Positions 1 to 5,069 of a stretch of 5,069 nt of DNA are shown here, in pieces. Position 1 is the first letter of the stretch. The number at the start of each line of letters is the position of its first letter. Under the pieces are notes generated by a model. That model did no database searches. It worked only from the letters and a program-made list of their open reading frames with translations, and was not told the origin of the DNA. Made by a program: the position numbers and the translations under genes. The DNA is from CAYWTX01 sp964461295 (GTDB lineage: Bacteria; Planctomycetota; Phycisphaerae; SM23-33): the NCBI GenBank assembly GCA_964461295.1, contig CAYWTX010000505.1, positions 1-5,069 on the forward strand, given 5' to 3'.

Positions 1-4
1 CTGC

Positions 5-33
5 TACACATTGAGGGGCGAATCGGGGATAAT
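5..33 (+). promoter_or_regulatory. Possible sigma70-type promoter for gyrA
   Basis: TACACA at 5-10 matches the -35 consensus at four of six positions. GATAAT at 28-33 matches the -10 consensus at five of six. The spacer is 17 bp. Transcription would begin near 40 and leave a leader of roughly 90 nt before the GTG. The call rests only on consensus matching at the very edge of the window, in an organism whose promoter preferences are unknown. Confidence 0.33.
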
Positions 34-48
34 CCGCCCTTCGGCGGA
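33..48 (+). repeat. Short inverted repeat in the gyrA upstream region
   Basis: TCCGCC at 33-38 pairs with GGCGGA at 43-48 around a CTTC loop, giving a 6-bp GC-rich stem. There is no T-run after it, so it is not a convincing terminator for a gene to the left. It overlaps the end of the candidate -10 box and the expected transcription start, so an operator or a weak upstream terminator are both possible. A second short pair, CCGGCC at 49-54 and GGCCGG at 69-74, lies just downstream. Confidence 0.4.
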
Positions 49-120
49 CCGGCCTGCGCGGCATGGATGGCCGGGCGGCTGGGACGCGTCCGTGGGATTC
101 TCCTAACTTCCTTAATGCAT

Positions 121-124
121 GGAG
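121..124 (+). promoter_or_regulatory. Ribosome binding site that sets the gyrA start
   Basis: GGAG at 121-124 is separated by 6 nt from the GTG at 131, an ideal Shine-Dalgarno distance. The competing in-frame ATG at 119 overlaps this motif and has only pyrimidine-rich sequence before it (CTAACTTCC). The site therefore argues for a GTG start and a protein four residues shorter than the longest reading frame. Confidence 0.7.
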
Positions 125-130
125 TTTAAC

Positions 131-2998
131 GTGGCGGAAGACAACGGATTGCAGGATGAGCCGCGGGGCGCGGCCGGGGAAGAAGACATCGGCGAAGCGG
201 CGGCGGACGCACAGCCGCCCGTGGCGTTGACGCCGGCGCTTTTCCCGAACGAGCGGATCACCGAGACGGCCATCGAGCAGGAGCTGCGCGACAGCTATCT
301 GACGTACGCGATGAGCACGATCATCGACCGCGCGTTGCCGGACGTGCGCGACGGGCTGAAGCCCTCGCAGCGGCGCGTGCTGGTGGCGATGAATGACCTG
401 AACCTCGGCCCGCGTGCCAAGCACCGCAAGTGCGCGAAGATCGCCGGCGACACGTCGGGCAACTACCACCCCCACGGCGAAGGCGTCGTATACCCCACGA
501 TGGTTCGCATGGGCCAGGAGTGGAACCTGCGGTACCCGCTGGTGGATCCGCAGGGGAACTTCGGCTCCATCGACGGCGACCCGCCGGCGGCCATGCGGTA
601 CACCGAAGCCCGCATGACGGCGCCGGCGATGGAGATGCTCGACGACTTGAACCTCGAGACGGTGGACACGCAGCCCAACTACGACGACACGCGGACCGAA
701 CCGGTGGTGCTGCCGGGCAAGTTCCCCAACCTGCTGGTGAACGGTTCGCAGGGGATCGCGGTGGGCCTGGCGACGAGCATCCCCCCGCACAACCTGCGGG
801 AGATCTGCGACGGGCTGATCCACATGATCGACCACCCCGACGCGACGGTTGAGGACCTGATGAAGATCGTCAAGGGGCCGGACTTCCCCACGGGCGGGCT
901 GATCTGCGGGCGGGAGGGGATCGCCGAAGGGTACCGCACCGGGCGCGGGCGCGTCATCGTGCGCGCCAAGCTGCACACCGAGACGGCCAAGAACGGCAAG
1001 ACGATCATCGTGGTGACGGAGATTCCCTACCAGGTGCTGAAGACGACGATCATCGAGCGCGTGGCCGAGACGGTGAAGAACGAGAAGATCAAGGACATCG
1101 CGGACGTTCAGGACCACAGCGACCGCACGAGGATGCGGATCGTGGTGGAGTTGAAGCGCGGCGCGGATCCCGAGGTGGTGATCAACCAGCTTTACCAGTA
1201 CACGCCGCTGCAGACGACGTTCAGCATCATCAACATCGCGCTGGTGAACCGGACGCACCAGACGCTGACGCTGCGCGATATGATGTTCTACTGGCTGGAA
1301 CACCGCAAGGACGTGATTCGGCGGCGGACGCAGTTCCTGCTTCGCCGGGCGCGGCAGCGGGCGCACGTGCTGGAAGGCCTGATCCTGGCCGTGGCGGACA
1401 TCGACCGGATCATCGAGACGATCAAGAAGTCGCCGGACGTGCCGGCCGCCCGCGAGCGGCTGATGGCGCTGGACCTGAGACTGACGGAGAAGGCGACGGT
1501 TCGCGGCCTGTTGCCTGAGCAGTTCGTGAAGCGGGCCAGCGCCGAGGCGCAGCGGCTGACGCGGGTTCAGGCGGACGCGATTCTGGCGATGCAACTCCAG
1601 CGGCTGACGGGCCTGGAGATCGAGAAACTGGCCGAGGACTACGCCAAGTTGGTGGAGGAGATCGACGGATATGAGACGATCCTGGGCAGCATGGAGCGTC
1701 TGATGGACGTGATCGCCGAGGACGTGCGGGAGATCCGGGAGAAGTACGGCGACGAGCGGCGCACGCAGATCGTGGGCCGGGTGGGCGAGTTCAGCGTGGA
1801 GGATCTGATTGCCGAAGAGGACGTGGTCGTCACGCTGACGCACGAGGGATACATCAAGCGCCTGCCGCTGACAACCTACCGCAAGCAGGGCCGGGGCGGC
1901 AAGGGGATCATCGGCACCGACGCGAAGGAAGGCGACTTCATCGAGGAGTTGTTCATCGCCTCCACGCACGACTACCTGATGATCTTCCTGAACAACGGGC
2001 GAATGCACTGGCTGAAGGTGTACGACATCCCGGCGATGGCGCGGACCGCGAAGGGGCGCGCGATCGTGAACCTGTTGCAGATGCAGCGGGATGAGCGGAT
2101 CTGCGCGGTGCTGCCGGTGCGGGAATTCGACGACCGGTTCCTGGTGACGGCGACGAAGCGGGGACAGATCAAGAAGACCGTTCTGAACGCCTACGGCAAC
2201 GTGCGCCGGGGCGGCCTGCAGGCGACGGGGCTGGACGAAGGCGACACGGTGATCGGCGTGACGCTCACGCGGGGCGACAACGAGATCCTGCTGGCCACGC
2301 GCGGCGGCAAGGCGATCCGCTTCCCGGAGACGAAGGTGCGGCCGATGGGTCGTACGGCGGCCGGCGTGAGGGCCATCACGCTCCGCGAGGACGACGAGGT
2401 GGTGGACATGTGCGTGGTGGACCCGCTGTCCACGCTGCTGACGGTGTGCGAAAACGGCTTCGGCAAGCGAACGGGGTTTGACGAATACCGGATCACCAAC
2501 CGCGGCGGGCAGGGGATCATCAACATCCAGGCCAACGCCCGCAACGGCAAGGTCGTGGCCGTGAAGTCCATGCGGGACGCCGACGAGCTGATGCTGATCA
2601 CACAGAACGGGATCATCGTTCGCGTCGGAATCAGCAGCATGAGGGTGATCAGCCGGAACACGCAAGGCGTTCGGATCATCAAGTTCAGGGAAGGGGGCGA
2701 CAAACTGGTGAGCGTGGCCCGGGTGGTGAGCGAGGGCGACAGCCAGGCGACGCTGAGGCTGGACAGCGGCGATCCGGAGGAGGGTGAGCAGCGCGAGTTG
2801 TTTCACGGTCCCGGGCTGGATGAAGGCGAAGCCGAAGCGGCGGACGAGGAAGCCGTCGAAGAAGCCCAAGCCGCGGAGGACGAAGAAGACGAAGGAGACG
2901 AAGAAGACGAAGGAGACAAAGAAGACGAAGGAGACAAAGAAGAGAAAGAAGATGAAGGAGAGAAGGGCGAAGCGTCCGAAGACGTGACGACGTTGTAG
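131..2998 (+). CDS. gyrA: DNA gyrase subunit A
   Basis: This is the breakage-reunion subunit of DNA gyrase, a cytoplasmic A2B2 enzyme that introduces negative supercoils using ATP hydrolysed by GyrB. Numbered from the GTG start (955 aa), residues 1-38 are an Ala/Glu/Asp/Pro-rich extension absent from E. coli GyrA. The breakage domain follows, with DVRDGLKP, the HPHGE quinolone region (about 113-129) and catalytic Tyr157 in AAMRYTEAR. A tower and coiled-coil region ends near 535. The C-terminal beta-pinwheel (about 555-870) carries the GyrA box as QGRGGKG at 586-592 and repeated blade motifs near 693, 741, 791 and 842. A recognisable GyrA box favours GyrA over ParC. Two oddities: Gly118 and Pro122 stand where E. 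coli has Ser83 and Asp87, and residues 877-955 form a very acidic tail with internal repeats. An ATG at 119 is in frame, but no Shine-Dalgarno precedes it, whereas GGAG lies 6 nt before the GTG. No gyrB is visible. The identification is secure; the exact start is likely but unproven. Confidence 0.97.
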   Translation: MAEDNGLQDEPRGAAGEEDIGEAAADAQPPVALTPALFPNERITETAIEQELRDSYLTYAMSTIIDRALPDVRDGLKPSQRRVLVAMNDLNLGPRAKHRKCAKIAGDTSGNYHPHGEGVVYPTMVRMGQEWNLRYPLVDPQGNFGSIDGDPPAAMRYTEARMTAPAMEMLDDLNLETVDTQPNYDDTRTEPVVLPGKFPNLLVNGSQGIAVGLATSIPPHNLREICDGLIHMIDHPDATVEDLMKIVKGPDFPTGGLICGREGIAEGYRTGRGRVIVRAKLHTETAKNGKTIIVVTEIPYQVLKTTIIERVAETVKNEKIKDIADVQDHSDRTRMRIVVELKRGADPEVVINQLYQYTPLQTTFSIINIALVNRTHQTLTLRDMMFYWLEHRKDVIRRRTQFLLRRARQRAHVLEGLILAVADIDRIIETIKKSPDVPAARERLMALDLRLTEKATVRGLLPEQFVKRASAEAQRLTRVQADAILAMQLQRLTGLEIEKLAEDYAKLVEEIDGYETILGSMERLMDVIAEDVREIREKYGDERRTQIVGRVGEFSVEDLIAEEDVVVTLTHEGYIKRLPLTTYRKQGRGGKGIIGTDAKEGDFIEELFIASTHDYLMIFLNNGRMHWLKVYDIPAMARTAKGRAIVNLLQMQRDERICAVLPVREFDDRFLVTATKRGQIKKTVLNAYGNVRRGGLQATGLDEGDTVIGVTLTRGDNEILLATRGGKAIRFPETKVRPMGRTAAGVRAITLREDDEVVDMCVVDPLSTLLTVCENGFGKRTGFDEYRITNRGGQGIINIQANARNGKVVAVKSMRDADELMLITQNGIIVRVGISSMRVISRNTQGVRIIKFREGGDKLVSVARVVSEGDSQATLRLDSGDPEEGEQRELFHGPGLDEGEAEAADEEAVEEAQAAEDEEDEGDEEDEGDKEDEGDKEEKEDEGEKGEASEDVTTL
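2885..2938 (+). repeat. Three tandem 18-bp units encoding the acidic GyrA tail
   Basis: Three consecutive 18-bp units of the form GAAGACGAAGGAGACRAA encode EDEGDE, EDEGDK and EDEGDK (residues 919-936 of GyrA). Units two and three are identical; unit one differs by a single G for A in its last codon. Because 18 is a multiple of three, gain or loss of a unit would keep the frame. The flanking sequence is a degenerate continuation of the same purine-rich pattern, which suggests growth by slippage. Confidence 0.9.
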
Positions 2999-3048
2999 CT
3001 CCGTCGATCCGCTCTCCGAAGAATCGTGGACCCTCACCAGCGAATCTA

Positions 3049-3076
3049 TTGCTATCTTCGCCGGCCATGGTACTAT
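3049..3076 (+). promoter_or_regulatory. Possible promoter for the HU-like gene
   Basis: TTGCTA at 3049-3054 and TACTAT at 3071-3076 each match the sigma70 -35 and -10 consensus at four of six positions, with a 16-bp spacer. The pair sits in the gyrA-HU gap and would give a leader of about 70 nt. It is the best candidate I see in the gap, but the matches are modest and read-through from gyrA is not excluded, because no terminator with a T-run follows gyrA. Confidence 0.33.
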
Positions 3077-3086
3077 GCTCGCCGTT

Positions 3087-3109
3087 GGTGCGGCTCTCCC
3101 CGCCGCATC
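3087..3109 (+). repeat. Hairpin in the leader of the HU-like gene
   Basis: GGTGCGGC at 3087-3094 can pair with GCCGCATC at 3102-3109 across a 7-nt loop, giving eight pairs including one G-U wobble. It lies after the candidate promoter and about 32 nt before the ribosome binding site. No T-run follows. It could stabilise the message, form part of a leader control element, or be a weak end signal for gyrA read-through. A role is not established by the sequence. Confidence 0.4.
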
Positions 3110-3153
3110 GAGTGTCATAGTAGGCCGGCAACCCCTAGAGAAGGAGCATCGCA

Positions 3154-3471
3154 ATGGCCCAAGCCGCAAAGCCCGCAACGAAGTCCGAAGTCCTTTCCTG
3201 TATCGCTGAGTCTACCGAACTGTCCCGCAAGCAAGTCGCAGCCGTGTTCGACGCCCTCGCCTGCTGCATCAAGAACGCCGTGGGCAAGAAGGGCCCGGGG
3301 GTCTTCGCCGTGCCGGGCCTGCTGAAGATCGTTGTCGTCCAGAAGCCCGCAATCAAAGCCCACAAGGGGATCAACCCCTTTACCAAGCAGGAGCAGATGT
3401 TCAAGGCCAAACCCGCCCGCCGGGTCATCAAGGTCCGTCCCCTCAAGGCCCTCAAGGACATGGCGAAGTAA
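3154..3471 (+). CDS. HU/IHF-family DNA-binding protein (divergent, long-tailed type)
   Basis: This is a small basic nucleoid protein, 105 aa, of the HU/IHF superfamily, whose members act as dimers that bend DNA. Residues 9-43 match the two dimer-forming helices (KSEVLSCIAESTELSRKQVA). Residues 45-62 are the beta-saddle, with VPGLLKI in place of the usual GFGTF. The DNA arm contains GINPFTKQ with the DNA-intercalating proline at 75, equivalent to RNP in E. coli HU. The C-terminus (84-105) is a basic KAKPARRVIKVRPLKALKD stretch that ends in the standard ALKDM-type helix. It is longer than typical 90-aa HU and resembles a known divergent HU group with the KxxKGINPFT arm. Three cysteines (16, 37, 38) sit in the dimer helices, where E. 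coli HU has none. AAGGAG at 3141-3146 lies 7 nt before the ATG. It is probably co-transcribed with the next gene, 23 bp away. The family is certain; its exact role (general HU or specialised) is not. Confidence 0.93.
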   Translation: MAQAAKPATKSEVLSCIAESTELSRKQVAAVFDALACCIKNAVGKKGPGVFAVPGLLKIVVVQKPAIKAHKGINPFTKQEQMFKAKPARRVIKVRPLKALKDMAK

Positions 3472-3494
3472 GCCGCTTCGTCGAAAGGAATACT

Positions 3495-4148
3495 ATGCCT
3501 CGTCTCGCACTCAGCGGCATATCCATCGCCGCGCTCAAGAAAGAAATCGAACGCCGCGCGGCGAAGCTGGCTGCCCTCAAGGCCCAGCGGGACGCCCTGG
3601 ACGGGCGGATCGCCGAGATCGAGGGGGTTGTCGGCGAGGCCCCGAAGGCCGGCAAGAAACGTGGGCGGAAGCCCAAGCCCAAACGGGCAACGGGCAAGCC
3701 GCTCATCGAGTACATCAGGGAGGTCCTTGCCGCGGCCCCCTTGGGCATCAAGGAGATCGAGGCGAAGATCCTGGCCTCCGGCTATCCGACGACCGCCGAC
3801 TCGATCTACAAGCCCATCATGGCCATCCTGGGCAAGCACTTCAAGAAGCTTGACCGGGGCGTCTACGGCCTCAAGGGCAAGCCCGGCAGAAAGCCCGGGA
3901 AGGTGGTGGCCGCTTCTGCTGCCAAGGCGCGCGCCAAGAGGGGTGCCTTCAGTCAGACGGCCGAACAAATGATCCTTGGCCTCCTTGCGGGCGGCAAGGT
4001 TCTCACAACGGCGGAAGCCGTTGCGGCGTGGAGAAAGGAAGGGCGGGGAGGCAAGGCCGACAACACGCTGACCAAGCTCGTCAAGGAAGGGAAGGTCAAG
4101 AGGCAGAACGTCGCAGGGCAGAGGGGGAGTCGGTATAGTCTGGCGTAG
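3495..4148 (+). CDS. Predicted DNA-binding protein: coiled coil, AT-hook-like motifs, two winged helices
   Basis: No named function is recognised for this very basic 217-aa protein. Residues 10-44 form a predicted coiled coil with heptad-like Ala/Leu/Ile spacing (IAALKKEIERRAAKLAALKA), probably for oligomerisation. Residues 54-64 (KKRGRKPKPKR) resemble an AT-hook, and GKPGRKPGK at 128-136 is a second basic linker of the same kind. Residues 69-127 look like a winged helix of the HARE-HTH type: LIEYIREVL, then GIKEIEAKILASGY, then a recognition-helix segment, then the wing FKKLDRGVYGLKG. Residues 155-217 look like a second winged helix (TAEQMILGLLAGG to GSRYSLA). From memory, similar coiled-coil plus basic-hook plus winged-helix proteins are common hypothetical proteins in Planctomycetota. 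AAAGGA at 3484-3489 lies 5 nt before the ATG. The 23-bp gap from the HU-like gene suggests one operon. The parsimonious reading is a nucleoid-associated or regulatory DNA binder. No enzyme motif is visible. The gene is real with high confidence; the function is inferred from layout. Confidence 0.85.
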   Translation: MPRLALSGISIAALKKEIERRAAKLAALKAQRDALDGRIAEIEGVVGEAPKAGKKRGRKPKPKRATGKPLIEYIREVLAAAPLGIKEIEAKILASGYPTTADSIYKPIMAILGKHFKKLDRGVYGLKGKPGRKPGKVVAASAAKARAKRGAFSQTAEQMILGLLAGGKVLTTAEAVAAWRKEGRGGKADNTLTKLVKEGKVKRQNVAGQRGSRYSLA

Positions 4149-4163
4149 TTGGCGTGGTCGGAG

Positions 4164-4193
4164 CCGGTCCACCAAGTGTCATCGGTGGGCCGG
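4164..4193 (+). repeat. Hairpin just after the winged-helix gene
   Basis: CCGGTCCACC at 4164-4173 pairs with GGTGGGCCGG at 4184-4193 around a 10-nt loop, ten pairs with one U-G wobble in RNA. It starts 16 nt after the stop codon. No T-run follows, so on its own it is not a classical intrinsic terminator. With the stronger hairpin 25 nt further on, it may protect the 3' end of the HU-operon transcript. Confidence 0.5.
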
Positions 4194-4217
4194 TCTGGCC
4201 GTCGCGGATTACCTTCT

Positions 4218-4249
4218 GCGGACCCCGCCGTGCCCCCGGCGGGGTCCGC
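4218..4249 (+). terminator. Probable transcription end hairpin of the HU operon
   Basis: GCGGACCCCGCCG at 4218-4230 and CGGCGGGGTCCGC at 4237-4249 are exact inverted complements around a TGCCCC loop, a 13-bp perfect, almost all-GC stem. It lies 69 nt past the stop of the winged-helix gene and is the strongest inverted repeat in the window. There is no U-tract on either strand (CTGCTATC follows on the plus strand). It is therefore either a non-canonical terminator, a pausing or RNA-stabilising structure, or a boundary element. The call as terminator is by position and stem strength. Confidence 0.55.
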
Positions 4250-4457
4250 CTGCTATCGGCCGGCCGTCACGGTGACGAGGGCAGGTTCGGCTTTCCCTGC
4301 CCGATGGCTTCCGCGAACTCCACTATGGTCGCGACAGACGGTCCAAGACGCAGCCCGCGCGAAGACCCGGGCATGCGCGCGGGTCACCATTACACTGCTT
4401 TTCTCGGCCAACTCCCGATTAGGGTGCTACGATGTCAACAAGAGGAAGGAGAACAGC
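4250..4457. other. Non-coding region rich in inverted repeats, upstream of aqpZ
   Basis: I see no credible gene here. It holds a 10-bp palindrome CGGCCGGCCG at 4257-4266, overlapping by two bases an inverted repeat CGTCAC-G-GTGACG at 4265-4277. Next comes GGGCAGG at 4279-4285 pairing with CCTGCCC at 4296-4302. Further on, CCCGCGCG at 4354-4361 pairs with CGCGCGGG at 4376-4383 and encloses CCCGGG. None is followed directly by a T-run. The 13-bp symmetric repeat is the best operator-like candidate. Together with 4149-4217, this makes the longest gene-free gap in the window. Confidence 0.6.
4425..4433 (+). promoter_or_regulatory. Possible extended -10 promoter for aqpZ
   Basis: TGCTACGAT at 4425-4433 fits the extended -10 pattern TGnTAnnAT, with TACGAT matching the consensus at four of six positions. 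No good -35 box lies at the right distance, which is compatible with an extended -10 promoter but leaves the call weak. Transcription would start near 4440, only about 18 nt before the ATG, just leaving room for the AAGGAG site. Confidence 0.3.
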
Positions 4458-5069
4458 ATGAGAAGGTACTGCGCGGAATTCTTCGGGACATTCTGGCTGG
4501 TTCTCGGCGGATGCGGCAGCGCGGTGTTGGCCGCCTCTTTCCCCAGCGTGGGCATCGGCCTGCTGGGTGTCGCATTGGCGTTCGGCCTGACGGTACTCAC
4601 GATGGCGTACGCGATCGGGCACATATCCGGCTGTCACCTGAATCCGGCCGTGTCGATCGGGCTTTGGGCCGGTGGCCGATTTCCGGCAAAGCAACTCCTG
4701 CCTTACATTGTCGCGCAAGTCCTGGGCGGGTTTGTCGCGGGCGGCGTCCTGTATGTCATCGCCAGCGGCAAGGCTGGGTTCTCGGTGTCGGCGGGCTTTG
4801 CCTCCAATGGCTACGGCGCCCATTCGCCCGGAGGGTACTCCCTGCTGGCCGCGCTGGTCTGCGAAGTGGTGATGACAATGATGTTCCTGCTGATCATTCT
4901 CGGGGCAACGGACAAACGGGCGCCACAGGGCTTCGCGCCATTGGCCATCGGCCTGGGGCTTACCTTGATTCACCTGATCAGCATCCCGGTCACCAACACC
5001 TCGGTAAACCCGGCTCGCAGTACCGGGGTTGCCTTGTTTGTCGGCGATTGGGCCACGGCGCAATTGTGG
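4458..5069 (+). CDS. aqpZ: Aquaporin Z (water channel), 3' end cut by window
   Basis: This is an inner-membrane water channel of the MIP family, expected to be a tetramer with one pore per subunit. The 204 codons read to the window edge without a stop. Both pore motifs are present: NPA at 62-64 and NPAR at 184-187. The selectivity-filter residues of water-specific AqpZ are all conserved: Phe42, His172, Thr181 and Arg187. Blocks such as FGTFWLVLGGCGSAVLAA, LWAGGRFPAK and HLISIPVTNTSVNPARST match E. coli AqpZ as remembered. Five transmembrane helices (about 5-26, 33-54, 80-102, 128-150, 157-176) and both half-helices are here. About 27 residues, essentially helix six, lie beyond the window, judging by the 231-aa E. 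coli protein. AAGGAG at 4446-4451 is 6 nt before the ATG. The truncation reflects the window boundary, not a mutation. The inverted-repeat-rich gap before it suggests a separate transcription unit. Confidence 0.96.
   Translation, partial: MRRYCAEFFGTFWLVLGGCGSAVLAASFPSVGIGLLGVALAFGLTVLTMAYAIGHISGCHLNPAVSIGLWAGGRFPAKQLLPYIVAQVLGGFVAGGVLYVIASGKAGFSVSAGFASNGYGAHSPGGYSLLAALVCEVVMTMMFLLIILGATDKRAPQGFAPLAIGLGLTLIHLISIPVTNTSVNPARSTGVALFVGDWATAQLW

Noticed and set aside
590..601. ParC (topoisomerase IV subunit A) as an alternative identity for the first gene
   Set aside because: A clear GyrA box (QGRGGKG) and a full set of pinwheel blade motifs are present, and ParC typically lacks the intact box.
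2885..2938. The tandem 18-bp units as a CRISPR or mobile-element signal
   Set aside because: The units are directly adjacent with no spacers, are in frame within gyrA and encode an acidic tail; there are no cas genes or terminal repeats.
2685..3131. A minus-strand frame with a Leu/Arg run that resembles a membrane segment
   Set aside because: The Leu-rich run is the reverse complement of the purine-rich repeats that encode the acidic GyrA tail, so it is a by-product of that repeat.
3026..3325. A 99-codon plus-strand frame starting in the gyrA-HU gap
   Set aside because: It overlaps the HU-like gene in another frame, has a weak non-ATG start without a ribosome binding site, and encodes no recognisable domain.
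3135..4175. A 346-codon open frame on the minus strand across the HU-like and winged-helix genes
   Set aside because: It runs antisense to two well-supported genes, shows no recognisable domain, and its Leu/Arg/Gly/Pro-rich composition is what the reverse of Lys/Ala-rich coding DNA gives.
4419..5063. A 214-codon open frame on the minus strand over aqpZ
   Set aside because: The plus strand encodes AqpZ with both NPA motifs and the full selectivity filter. The antisense product is low-complexity Gln/Arg/His-rich and has no family resemblance.
5067..5069. aqpZ as a truncated pseudogene
   Set aside because: The frame is open to the last base and lacks only the expected final helix, so the loss is due to the window edge.

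Overview
The window is GC-rich bacterial chromosome. Everything recognisable lies on the plus strand: a complete gyrA, a compact two-gene unit (an HU-like DNA-binding protein and a predicted DNA-binding protein with coiled coil, AT-hook-like motifs and two winged helices), and the start of an aqpZ water-channel gene cut by the window edge. The likely source is Planctomycetota or a near relative. Two things suggest this, both judged from memory of these families: the style of the GyrA N-terminal domain (for example KPSQRR and the DLNLGPRAKHRKCAKIAGD stretch before HPHGE), and the layout of the third gene. No rRNA, mobile-element or CRISPR evidence is present to test the assignment.

Layout: 1-130 is a gyrA leader with a possible sigma70-type promoter and a short hairpin. 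131-2998 is gyrA, best started at a GTG behind a GGAG site rather than at the ATG at 119. 2999-3153 is an intergenic leader with a possible promoter and a hairpin. 3154-3471 encodes the HU-like protein, and 23 bp later 3495-4148 encodes the winged-helix protein. 4149-4457 has no credible gene but is full of inverted repeats, including a perfect 13-bp-stem hairpin that probably ends the HU unit. 4458-5069 is aqpZ, lacking only its last transmembrane helix because the window ends.

The first three genes share a DNA-architecture theme. GyrA wraps, cuts and supercoils DNA. HU-like proteins bend it. The third protein looks like an abundant-type DNA binder. Whether they are functionally coupled is inference: only the HU and winged-helix genes are close enough to suggest co-transcription. 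AqpZ appears to be an independent unit.

I found no clearly new multi-gene system. The points most worth a second look are the HU plus tandem winged-helix pair, the quinolone-site residues of GyrA (Gly and Pro where E. coli has Ser83 and Asp87), and the long repeat-built acidic tail of GyrA.
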